Origin: CAZBDV01 sp964490765 | GTDB lineage: Bacteria > Cloacimonadota > Cloacimonadia > Cloacimonadales > JAJBBL01 | Assembly: GCA_964490765.1 (NCBI GenBank) | Contig: CAZBDV010000036.1 | Coordinates: 1-23,671 of the forward strand | Direction: 5' to 3' | Length of the DNA stretch: 23,671 nt | In this document: piece by piece, positions 1 through 7,824 of the stretch | Position numbering within the stretch: the stretch's first letter is position 1 | Layout: every line of letters begins with the position of its first letter | The notes under the pieces: generated by a model | The model's database searches: none | What the model was told of the DNA's origin: nothing | Seen by the model: only the letters and a program-made list of their open reading frames with translations | Translations under genes and position numbers: made by a program

Positions 1-354
1 GAGTCTGGGCCGTATCTCAATCCCAGTGTGGGCGACCACCCGTTAAGGCCGCCTACCTATCATCGCCTTGGTAGGCTCTTACCCCACCAACTAACTAATA
101 GGACGCAGGCTCATCTAAAAGCGGTAGCTTAAATCAGAGGCCACCTTTAACCTTAATGTATCAACATAAAGGCCATATGCGGTATTAATCCCGGTTTCCC
201 GGGGCTATCCCCCACTTGAAGATAGATTACCTACGCGTTACTCACCCGTTCGCCACTCTACTCGGAAAACCGAAGTCCCCCTTTCGCGTTCGACTTGCAT
301 GCCTAATCCACGCCGCCAGCGTTCGTCCTGAGCCAGGATCAAACTCTCCATTAT
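1..354 (-). rRNA. rrs: 16S ribosomal RNA, 5' part (truncated by window edge)
   Basis: The reverse complement of 321-347 is the universal bacterial 16S 5' segment (AGAGTTTGATC, then CTGGCTCAG and GACGAACGC). The reverse complement of 1-20 corresponds to the conserved GAGATACGGCCCAGACTC stretch near E. coli position 330. About 350 nt of the 5' domain are therefore present, transcribed leftward, and the rest lies outside the window. The mature 5' end is placed at about 354 by analogy with E. coli, where seven bases precede AGAGTTTGATC; the exact base is uncertain by a few nucleotides. Sequence in between (the GTGAGTAACGCG and GGGGGATAGCC regions) is intact 16S-like, with no sign of a pseudogene. 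Confidence 0.97.
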
Positions 355-735
355 ATCTTTTAAAAATATTCTCCTTGCTCACTCTCCACGAATATGTGCC
401 TCTAAAAGATCTACCTGAAAACCACAGGTTCGGTCATATTTTTCAGTTAGGATTAACTGTCAATAGATTTCGGAAAAAAAATTATATACAGCTCTTCCTG
501 GATAGCCTCATCTTGTTCTGGTTAACAGACTTAACCCCACTAAACAGATTGCTTTCTTTTTTACGAAATCGATATCTAGAGGTTTAAAATCGGTAATCTG
601 TATTCAAGATCAATACTGAAGACCAGGGATTTAAGATGAAGGTGATAACAGAGAGATTATTGACGAAACAAAAGCACAAAATACTTGACGATAACTGGCA
701 AAGAGAAAAGGTTACAAAAAAAATATGGAGTAGAT
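355..735. other. Divergent spacer: rRNA leader and pilin upstream region
   Basis: This is 381 bases without a convincing gene between the 16S 5' end (leftward) and the pilin-like gene (rightward). It holds the rRNA leader, a possible rRNA promoter at 435-463 and a 16-bp palindrome at 444-459. A reading frame at 216-587 runs from inside the 16S gene into this spacer and is not protein-like. TTG-initiated extension of the pilin frame to 685 lacks a ribosome binding site and is not favoured. No boxA-like antitermination sequence was recognised. Confidence 0.6.
435..463 (-). promoter_or_regulatory. Possible rRNA promoter with palindromic spacer
   Basis: On the minus strand a perfect TTGACA (463 to 458) lies 17 nt from AATATG (440 to 435), about 80-110 bases upstream of the 16S 5' end. 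The -10 match is weak (3 of 6), so the call rests on the -35 box and the position. The spacer contains CAGTTA-GGAT-TAACTG (444-459, plus-strand sense), a perfect 6-bp inverted repeat. The -10 consensus of this lineage is not known to me. Confidence 0.3.
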
Positions 736-1116
736 ATGTTAAGTAATACGAAAGGTATCAGTGTATATACGATCATAACGATTGTCGGTGTTTTGATACT
801 GGCTTTCATCCTTTTATTGCCTCAGGTACTCGATATTCAGCGTAGAGAGAAGACAGAGGAGTGTATCAAGAACATGACTGAGATAGAGACAGCTATCCGA
901 CGATACATGACTGAACGGGAAGAGAATTTTATTGGTGATACAACGGATTTACACAGAACCGGGTATTTACGTAGACCTCTCTATGTTTGTCCAGAAGGGA
1001 CACCTGAATCACAATACTATACAGAGGGTAATTTTGAGACAGGTGAGATTATTGTTATCTGTCCGTTAGTCGATGAGTATCCCGATCATGTATTACCTTC
1101 AGCTGTAGATGACTGA
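736..1116 (+). CDS. Type IV pilin-like (prepilin/pseudopilin) protein
   Basis: The 126-residue protein has a seven-residue basic leader ending in Gly7, then a hydrophobic helix of about 20 residues (Ile8 to about Leu28), then an amphipathic helix and a small C-terminal domain. This is the prepilin plan: cleavage after Gly7 by a prepilin peptidase, with the helix as membrane anchor and pilus core. The usual Glu at mature position 5 is replaced by Thr, and the classical FTLIE motif is absent. Two cysteines in the C-terminal part, each followed by Pro (a CPEG and an ICPL context), could form a disulfide as in GspG/PilE-like folds. Start chosen at ATG 736 because GGAG (727-730) lies five bases upstream; a TTG at 685 in the same frame has no ribosome binding site. 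No assembly genes are adjacent, so pilus versus pseudopilus cannot be decided. Confidence 0.8.
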   Translation: MLSNTKGISVYTIITIVGVLILAFILLLPQVLDIQRREKTEECIKNMTEIETAIRRYMTEREENFIGDTTDLHRTGYLRRPLYVCPEGTPESQYYTEGNFETGEIIVICPLVDEYPDHVLPSAVDD

Positions 1117-1194
1117 TTAACCTCATAGACTGTTTATAGATCAGAACAGGAAAAAATATATCTTTCGAATCACTGGCATAAAAATTAACAATTA

Positions 1195-2514
1195 ATGACG
1201 AAAGTACGAGCTATATATAGATTAGATGACTTATTAGAGCATATATATAAGAGGCATTCCGGTAATATCAAGTATGATCTGGATAGGATTCATAAAGTTC
1301 TTGAAGTGATGGGCCATCCGGAACGTAATCTTCGTGGAATTCATACCGCCGGGACGAACGGTAAAGGATCCACATCTGCCATATTTGAAGCAATAAGCTT
1401 GAAGCATAAATGGACGACCGGCCTTAATACTTCTCCGCACCTCATAGATTACCGCGAGAGATTTCGTATCAACGGAAAAAACATAACAACACGAGAACTG
1501 CTGGGAGTCTACAGGATTTGGTCTGACCTTTTTGAGGAGACGGAATCCTCATTCTTTGAGATAACCACTGCAATCGCCTTCTACTATTTCCAGAAGCTCG
1601 GCTTACATACCAGTATATTCGAAGTGGGGCTGGGCGGACGACTTGATGCAACCAATCCCTTTAATGCAACGGTAAGCATCATAACCAGTATAGCGATAGA
1701 TCATCCCAAGACTCTGGGAGACAGCTTAGAAAAGATAGCTTTTGAGAAAGCTGGTATAATCAAAGAGAGAGTACCGCTCATCCTTGGTAACTTGCCTGAC
1801 CCAGCGAGTAAGGTCATTCTGGAGGTAGCCGACAAGAAAAGAGCGCCTGTAATAGCCTGTGGCAAAGACTTTTTTGCCGACAATATTCAGATAAACAATG
1901 AGGGAACTCGCTTTGATCTTATAATTATAAACAAGGGTAATAAGCTATCAATACCCGAAAAGTTAACAGGTCTTCAGACCAATCTAATTGGCAGGCATCA
2001 GGCTCATAATGCTGCACTAGCCCTCATTGCCTATACGGTTTACTGTGAGAAGTTAGGTGAGAAGCCAGATTGGGATCTGGCCCGTGCAGGGCTCAAGCGG
2101 GTCAAATGGCAGGGAAGAATGCAGATTATCGATCAGAAGCCACTAACCATCCTGGACTGCGCTCATAACGAGGAGGGTATTTCTAAACTGGTAGAGAATC
2201 TGCAGCAACTTTTTCCGGATAAGAGCTTCCGGATAGTAACGGCAATCTTACGGGATAAACACATTGAGCCAATGATCACCATGCTCAGTTCGATTGCCAG
2301 TAAACTCTATATCTCTAAAAACCATTCAGAGAGAGCTGCAGATATTGATGAGCAGATAGAGGTTGCCAGGAAATGCGCTATCCCCTATTCTAAAGAACCC
2401 GACATCATTTCTGCACTGGAACAGGCCCGAAAAGAGTCGAACGTGAATGAGATCGTAATTGTAACCGGTTCGATATACACTGTTTCCGAAATCATCATGC
2501 AACTTGAAAGATAG
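1195..2514 (+). CDS. folC: Dihydrofolate synthase / folylpolyglutamate synthase
   Basis: ATP-dependent Mur-ligase-family enzyme that adds glutamate to dihydropteroate and/or extends folate polyglutamates in the cytoplasm. The 439-residue length is normal for the family. Visible motifs in order: P-loop AGTNGKGS (residues 52-59), TSPHL (79-83), FEITTA with the likely Mg-binding Glu122, EVGLGGRLDATN (143-154), the SIAIDH segment with metal-ligand His170 (family form usually SIGLDH), IAFEKAGI with the probable carbamylated Lys185, a GRHQAHNA linker motif, and LDCAHN in the C-terminal domain. There is no clear Shine-Dalgarno before ATG 1195, unlike the strong ones of the genes at 4202-9362; the upstream 20 bases are A/T-rich. 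Whether it is bifunctional cannot be read from sequence. It lies 78 bases after the pilin-like gene with no evident terminator between. Confidence 0.95.
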   Translation: MTKVRAIYRLDDLLEHIYKRHSGNIKYDLDRIHKVLEVMGHPERNLRGIHTAGTNGKGSTSAIFEAISLKHKWTTGLNTSPHLIDYRERFRINGKNITTRELLGVYRIWSDLFEETESSFFEITTAIAFYYFQKLGLHTSIFEVGLGGRLDATNPFNATVSIITSIAIDHPKTLGDSLEKIAFEKAGIIKERVPLILGNLPDPASKVILEVADKKRAPVIACGKDFFADNIQINNEGTRFDLIIINKGNKLSIPEKLTGLQTNLIGRHQAHNAALALIAYTVYCEKLGEKPDWDLARAGLKRVKWQGRMQIIDQKPLTILDCAHNEEGISKLVENLQQLFPDKSFRIVTAILRDKHIEPMITMLSSIASKLYISKNHSERAADIDEQIEVARKCAIPYSKEPDIISALEQARKESNVNEIVIVTGSIYTVSEIIMQLER

Positions 2515-2664
2515 AAAAAGGAAAAGAAAATATCCTGATCCGGGCTTTAAAGAGGTTCAGCTATATAACTTTTATCCAGGTAAGCAGGGTTAAAAAACTC
2601 AATTTCCCTTTTTGTTTGACAAAATTATAGCTGCTCTGTTTCTTGTGTGTGATGAATACAAATA

Positions 2665-2820
2665 ATGCATAAATTGGTGGCATTAGTGATAATAAAGAAA
2701 AATATAACAAAAGAAGAAGTAGCATTATTATTTGAAGGAAGGGGTAAGGTTCCTACCTCTTGCCCTTGCTGGATCAAGATAAACCTTTCATCAATCAGAA
2801 CAGAGAATGTTTCAGTATGA
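2665..2820 (+). CDS. Possible 51-residue ORF overlapping the M23 gene start
   Basis: ATG at 2665 opens a 51-codon frame whose stop overlaps the preferred M23 start in an ATGA (2817-2820), the arrangement used for translational coupling. The product is basic, starts with a short hydrophobic stretch, and contains a Cys-Pro-Cys-Trp. There is no Shine-Dalgarno sequence upstream and no recognised homology. The ATGA overlap could arise by chance. Listed because it lies in an otherwise gene-free 300-base gap. Confidence 0.2.
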   Translation: MHKLVALVIIKKNITKEEVALLFEGRGKVPTSCPCWIKINLSSIRTENVSV

Positions 2821-4124
2821 TATTTACTACTATCAGACGGCGGTTATCTTCACTATCAACTTTTCTGATTCTCTTTATCCTGGCGATTGTTTTGATGACT
2901 GCCTGTATGAGCCAGATAACTGATCAGAAGGAACAGGATGAGGCAGAATCAGATTATTTTATTTATATTAACGGCTCATTAAAGCAGGGAGAGACCTTAG
3001 CAGAAGCTCTCCAGAGCAGAGGTGTCGGTTATTCGGTATTTACACCGTTTCTTAACGAATTGAATCAGATCTACAATTTGCGTCGCTGCCAGCCTGCAGA
3101 CAGTTTTTCTGTTAAGCTTGATACTCTCAATGCAATTCACCAGCTCTCCTATTACCCCGTACGGGAAAAAATCATTTCCTACTCAATCTTCACTGATTCG
3201 CTGGGCACGTATTATGCGAGAACTGACAGCCTGAGAACCGAGAAAGTTCTCCGCAAAGTCGATACTGAGATCCAGGGGTCATTATACGCTTCTTTGAGAG
3301 CTCTGGGCGAAGGACCACATCTGATTGTCAGATTTGCCGAGATATTTCAATGGGATTTTGATTTCTTCCTCGATACTCGTGAGGGGGATCGTATAAGTAT
3401 GGTCTTCGAACAGCACATGCTCAATGGAGAGTTTGTTCAATACGGGGATATTCTTGTTGCCGAATACAATGGAAGAAACTATCAAAATAGAGCTTACCAC
3501 TATACACTTTCTGACGGAATTTCTCACTACTATAATAAAGAGGGGAAATCATACAGAAAAGCCTTTCTGAGATCCCCCTTGAATTACACCCGCATATCTT
3601 CCAGATTTTCTACAGGGCGATATCATCCGATACTCAAGATAGTAAGGCCTCATAATGGGGTAGATTATGCCGCACCTACCGGCACTCCCGTTGTAGCTGC
3701 TTCAGACGGTGTCGTAACTCATGCTGCCTGGAAAGGTGGCCATCCAACTGTTAATGGGATGTCTGGCGGTTATGGCAGAACAGTTATGATTCGTCACAGC
3801 AATGGTTACGAGACTCTATATGGACATTTAAGCCGCTACGGGAATGGTATCAGAAAGGGAGTCCGGGTGAAGCAGAATCAGGTTATAGGTTATGTCGGTC
3901 AGACAGGGCTGGCAACCGGTCCGCATTTACACTATACAGTATATCTGAATGGCACTGCAATAGATCCGTTGAAAATGAATAATGAACCAGGCCCTCCTGT
4001 CCCACAGGAACAGATGGAGAGATTCAGACTGATTACAGAGATTCTCGATGATTATATGGGTTATCCCGAAACTCATTTTTTGAACTATGTATATTCAGAC
4101 ATCGATGAACAGAATAAAAAATAG
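2817..4124 (+). CDS. M23 family murein endopeptidase, probable lipoprotein
   Basis: Predicted zinc metallopeptidase cutting peptidoglycan cross-links in the periplasm, MepM/Csd3-like in domain order. From ATG 2817 the protein has 435 residues: basic N-terminus, hydrophobic segment (about 12-27) and a lipobox-like MTAC, giving lipid-modified Cys30. An OapA/LysM-like and mixed alpha-beta N-terminal region follows (about 40-250). The M23 domain (about 255-385) has the HxxxD motif (His279, Asp283) and the HLH motif (His370, His372) inside GPHLHY, so the zinc site looks complete. A TTG at 2760 in frame would add 19 residues before the signal sequence and lacks a well-placed ribosome binding site, so 2817 is preferred. 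The stop lies 77 bases before the next gene with no terminator seen, so cotranscription with the membrane genes downstream is possible. Confidence 0.92.
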   Translation: MIFTTIRRRLSSLSTFLILFILAIVLMTACMSQITDQKEQDEAESDYFIYINGSLKQGETLAEALQSRGVGYSVFTPFLNELNQIYNLRRCQPADSFSVKLDTLNAIHQLSYYPVREKIISYSIFTDSLGTYYARTDSLRTEKVLRKVDTEIQGSLYASLRALGEGPHLIVRFAEIFQWDFDFFLDTREGDRISMVFEQHMLNGEFVQYGDILVAEYNGRNYQNRAYHYTLSDGISHYYNKEGKSYRKAFLRSPLNYTRISSRFSTGRYHPILKIVRPHNGVDYAAPTGTPVVAASDGVVTHAAWKGGHPTVNGMSGGYGRTVMIRHSNGYETLYGHLSRYGNGIRKGVRVKQNQVIGYVGQTGLATGPHLHYTVYLNGTAIDPLKMNNEPGPPVPQEQMERFRLITEILDDYMGYPETHFLNYVYSDIDEQNKK

Positions 4125-4201
4125 ATAAAGCTCAGCAGGTGTTGAACAGAACGAGGAAGTATCCTAACGTTTGGTTCGAACACTTCAAAAGGAGTATGAT
4201 T

Positions 4202-7171
4202 ATGAGTAGTCTAGTGAAAAGAAAATTATGCCTTCCACTGGCATTGATTTTCTGTTGTTTATTGACTCTTCCTAATCTTTCTGCACTGGCAGAAAGAGAT
4301 ATAACGGAAGAAGAGGAGATGGAATACGTCGTCCGTGATCTTACGGTTGAGGATATCCCGAACGATGACGGAAGTGGATTGATGATCAGCTGGATACCGC
4401 TGGATATTGACAAACGAGTAATCGAATATCGTATCTATCGTGGTGCCAGTCCTGACACTCTTTTCTTTGTTGGAAATATCTCCGTTAATCCGGAAACTGG
4501 TTTCCCAGGAGAACGGGCTTACTTCTATGATGCCGACTATACAATGTTCGTAAGCATCACTTCTCCTGGCCGATTGCGTCAGGAAGTTCAACAACCTGAT
4601 GACAGCCCCCTCTACAGAGAAATACCCAGAGATATGAGTATTACTGGCCCGAAACTCAAGCATTACGATATCCTGTCAGTAATACCGAAAAAGCAGTACT
4701 ATTATCATGCCGATAAGATTACTCTGGAAGAAGAGGATGAAGAAGGTGAGATCACGAAAGAACACTATGCAGGACTTCATCTCAGGCAGTTTCAGTACCT
4801 TCTGAAGAAATTGCTTCCGGACAAACCCTATTATTACACTGTTGTAGCTGTTGACGAGCAGAGAAGATTCTACCCTTACGCTCCGATAGCAGAAGGTATT
4901 CCACGAAGAAATTCACCAGAACCGACACGTGATTTCTTTGCCGTCTGCGTCGAGGATATTGAGAGATTACAGTTCGAATGGTCTTTACCGCTTACACCCG
5001 ACATAATCAGATACCATAATGTATATCTTGTCCATGAGAATGATCTTGAAACCTTTGAGAATTACCGGAACGAGCAGAAACAGTTAGAGGAGAACAGGTT
5101 AGCAAGGATAGAAGATCCTGATGTCGAGGTGTTGGAGCAGACAGTTACTAATCCAGGGACTCTGATATTTAGAAGACAGACCGCATATCCTTATACCTCG
5201 ATGAATACTGGTTATGTCGATGTAGTAGACGGGATGATCACTCTGGAAGATCATCAAATTAATGTGCCGTTCAATATCGAGGATATAGAACAGTATCACG
5301 CCGTCTTCTCACTTCTTGACTGGTACAACGAGGAAACATTTTCCCAGGTTGTAAGCTTTAATATGTTGTCCTCGGAAGAGCTACCTTCACCTCCGACATT
5401 CATTGTAACTGACAAACCGGATGACCAAGGTGATTACAATCTCGTTTACTGGGGTAAGCCTGTAGTTTTCTTAACCAATTCATCTGTTAACAATCCGGAG
5501 AGAACGAAACTGACAGTCAACTATGAATATGAGACGAATATCAATTATCCGATTCGTAACATCTATTTTGAATTGTATGACGATGAAGGTAATCATATAA
5601 CTACAGTAAATGAATTCTATCAGAATCTGGTAATCGATGTAACACTACCAGAGAAGTATTCAACCGAATCACCCGAATACGATGAAAACCGCAAAATAAC
5701 CTTCAAGATGTATTTCCGGATTCGTGGTGCTGAACTTCCTGATGATCATGTCTTTACCCAAGATATGGTTTTCGACCTCGATTATCTGACCTATCGCCCG
5801 CGAACGCTATATCTTGGTGACGAACGGGTTCAGAACTATAGTTATCAGGTCTACAAGAAACCCTATTCCGGAGAGAATTTCCGCCAGGCAGCAAGAGCTG
5901 CCGGTGTTATCAGAGAGATCGATGACAACATACGGTATGAAACATCTATCTTCAAAGGGACTCCACTCTATTATCCCGAGAAGAATCTTCTCCTTGTTGA
6001 CACACGATTCAATGCCTTTTATGACAGAGAAGAGAAGCGAACTGTTTATACAAACATCTTTCTTTCGGTCGTTGAAGATAATATAGAACAATACAATGCT
6101 GAGATCGAGAAATACACGGAATTGAGAGACGAAGCTGAGACAGAAGAAGAGGTCGCCGAATATCAGATGTATATTGATCATTATGAAGGTTTACTGGCTG
6201 CCAATGAATACGAGTTCATGCAGCAGGCTAATTCCAAACAAAATGACAGGGCGAGGGTAAAGTTCATCGCCGAGCGGCGTGAAAAAGAGTTGAGGACATT
6301 TCAGTATAAATTAGTAAAGACTGATGGACGTGCCGGCTTCATTGAGACTAACGTCTATGAGGATGATGAAGGCAATACTTACTTCTATCCCGAACCGAAC
6401 TGGTTTAATAATGAGAGATTACCGACCCTGATCGCGACCCTGATCTTCGGTTTCCTGGTCTTCTATATGGTAAGAAAAGCCAAGAAGGGACATGAGATGT
6501 ATATCAGGCCGATATCCGGTATACAGGAAATCGATAATGCTATCGGTCGTGCTACTGAGATGGGCCGACCAATACTATACCAGCCCGGATTATCCGGTAT
6601 CAACGATGTTGCAACTCTAGCAGGACTCAATATCCTCGGCAGGGTGGCCACCAAAGCGGCCGAATATGATACGAGGATCCTCGTTCCGGTTCGTGACTAT
6701 ATCGTCTTGCCTATTGCCCAGGAGATAGTTAAAGAGGCTCACTATGAAGCGGGCAGACCTGATACTTATGATAAAGGTAGTGTCTTCTTTATCACAACTG
6801 ATCAGTTCGCTTTTGTCGCCGGTGTAAACGGTGTTATGGTTCGTGAAAAGTGTGCAACCTGTTTCTATATGGGTATGTTCTTTGCTGAAGCGCTGATCAT
6901 GACCGAGACAGGTAACTCCATAGGTGCTGTTCAGATTGCTGGTTCCGATGCCGTAACTCAGATCCCCTTCTTCATTACAACCTGTGACTATACGCTGATT
7001 GGTGAAGAGTTATACGGTGCTTCGGCTTATCTATCACATGAACCGTTGATGATGGGTACCCTGAAAGCAGTTGACGTTACCAAATTTCTCATATTGGTGG
7101 CTATAGTTACTGGTACCATTCTCTCAACTGCTCAACTCACATTCTTTATAAATATATTTCCCGATAAATAG
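4202..7171 (+). CDS. Membrane-anchored FN3-like protein with conserved cytoplasmic domain (protein A)
   Basis: The function is unknown. From ATG 4202 (AAGGAG at 4189-4194, seven-base spacing) the product has 989 residues: signal peptide (1-30, ending SALA); FN3-like ectodomain opening with a PNDDGSGL segment near residue 53; further beta-rich modules including a DKPDDQGDYN stretch; a charged, helical, probably coiled-coil stretch (about 624-700); a transmembrane helix (about 740-758) followed by basic residues that place what follows in the cytoplasm; a compact alpha/beta domain (about 766-955); and a final transmembrane helix (about 962-985). From memory the 766-955 domain may match the family DUF6754; unverified. 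No catalytic motif is recognised. The gene at 9529 is a full-length paralogue of identical length. Gene B starts 11 bases after the stop, so A-B-C-D form a likely operon. An in-frame TTG at 4139 is rejected as start because the Shine-Dalgarno lies before 4202. Confidence 0.9.
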   Translation: MSSLVKRKLCLPLALIFCCLLTLPNLSALAERDITEEEEMEYVVRDLTVEDIPNDDGSGLMISWIPLDIDKRVIEYRIYRGASPDTLFFVGNISVNPETGFPGERAYFYDADYTMFVSITSPGRLRQEVQQPDDSPLYREIPRDMSITGPKLKHYDILSVIPKKQYYYHADKITLEEEDEEGEITKEHYAGLHLRQFQYLLKKLLPDKPYYYTVVAVDEQRRFYPYAPIAEGIPRRNSPEPTRDFFAVCVEDIERLQFEWSLPLTPDIIRYHNVYLVHENDLETFENYRNEQKQLEENRLARIEDPDVEVLEQTVTNPGTLIFRRQTAYPYTSMNTGYVDVVDGMITLEDHQINVPFNIEDIEQYHAVFSLLDWYNEETFSQVVSFNMLSSEELPSPPTFIVTDKPDDQGDYNLVYWGKPVVFLTNSSVNNPERTKLTVNYEYETNINYPIRNIYFELYDDEGNHITTVNEFYQNLVIDVTLPEKYSTESPEYDENRKITFKMYFRIRGAELPDDHVFTQDMVFDLDYLTYRPRTLYLGDERVQNYSYQVYKKPYSGENFRQAARAAGVIREIDDNIRYETSIFKGTPLYYPEKNLLLVDTRFNAFYDREEKRTVYTNIFLSVVEDNIEQYNAEIEKYTELRDEAETEEEVAEYQMYIDHYEGLLAANEYEFMQQANSKQNDRARVKFIAERREKELRTFQYKLVKTDGRAGFIETNVYEDDEGNTYFYPEPNWFNNERLPTLIATLIFGFLVFYMVRKAKKGHEMYIRPISGIQEIDNAIGRATEMGRPILYQPGLSGINDVATLAGLNILGRVATKAAEYDTRILVPVRDYIVLPIAQEIVKEAHYEAGRPDTYDKGSVFFITTDQFAFVAGVNGVMVREKCATCFYMGMFFAEALIMTETGNSIGAVQIAGSDAVTQIPFFITTCDYTLIGEELYGASAYLSHEPLMMGTLKAVDVTKFLILVAIVTGTILSTAQLTFFINIFPDK

Positions 7172-7182
7172 GAGGAAAGGAA

Positions 7183-7806
7183 ATGAAAAGACAGATACCA
7201 TTAATACTGATAATGACTCTCTGCTTCCTCTTCGTGTTTCATGCCTTTATACCACATAAATATTCTCAGGATTTCTATCAGTGGTGGCTCAGCTGGGTCA
7301 GAGCAATGACTCCTTTTGCTGTCGTTCTGGGTGTGATGAGTCTCTCGATGATTCACTGGACTAAGATCTCGAGACGTCTCCCCAACTGGCAGTACAGTGC
7401 AGTAACTCTGATTGCATTAGCGTTCACCACATTAGCTGGCTTCCTGTGGGGAACACAGCCCGGTACTCCATACATGTGGATTTTCACAAATATGCAGATG
7501 CCGATGGCTTCGACGATGTTCTCGTTATTAGCCTTCTACATTGCATCTGCTGCATACAAGGCATTCAGGGCACGTTCACTGGAAGCAACAGTTCTGCTAC
7601 TTGCAGCAATAATCGTCATGCTGGCTCAGGTTCCGATTGGGATGGCCATAAGCCGCTGGATACCACAGATTTCCGATTGGATTCTCAATGTTCCCAATAT
7701 GGCAGCTAAACGCGGTATAGCACTTGGTGTCGGACTCGGCATGACTGCTACTTCATTAAAAATAATGCTCGGTATCGAGAGAACCTATCTCGGTAGTGGT
7801 GATTAA
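7183..7806 (+). CDS. Multi-pass membrane protein of unknown function (protein B)
   Basis: The 207-residue product is very hydrophobic, with about six membrane-spanning segments (roughly 5-22, 40-57, 70-90, 105-126, 133-156 and 174-196). Tryptophans and aromatics (WWLSW, WGTQPGTPYMW) sit in the connecting loops. I recognise no transporter or enzyme motif. The start is well supported: AGGAGG and AAGGA lie just before ATG 7183. It begins 11 bases after protein A and ends 18 bases before protein C, so it is almost certainly translated from the same message and may be an integral component of one membrane complex. Confidence 0.85.
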   Translation: MKRQIPLILIMTLCFLFVFHAFIPHKYSQDFYQWWLSWVRAMTPFAVVLGVMSLSMIHWTKISRRLPNWQYSAVTLIALAFTTLAGFLWGTQPGTPYMWIFTNMQMPMASTMFSLLAFYIASAAYKAFRARSLEATVLLLAAIIVMLAQVPIGMAISRWIPQISDWILNVPNMAAKRGIALGVGLGMTATSLKIMLGIERTYLGSGD

Positions 7807-7824
7807 AATCAGGGGGAGAAAATA

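Noticed and set aside
216..587. 123-codon plus-strand frame at the left end
   Set aside because: It runs antisense through the 16S rRNA gene and its leader; composition and position are explained by the rRNA.
685..735. TTG-initiated N-terminal extension of the pilin-like protein
   Set aside because: No ribosome binding site before 685, and a GGAG at 727-730 points to ATG 736, which also gives the expected short prepilin leader.
2616..2650. TTGACA upstream of the M23 gene as a promoter
   Set aside because: A good -35 box at 2616-2621, but no acceptable -10 box 16-19 bases downstream.
4139..4201. TTG-initiated extension of protein A
   Set aside because: AAGGAG at 4189-4194 serves ATG 4202, which yields a clean signal peptide and a length equal to the paralogue.
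5807..6181. 124-codon minus-strand frame inside protein A, and similar antisense frames across the window
   Set aside because: They are shadows of strongly supported genes, lack ribosome binding sites and have no protein-like features.
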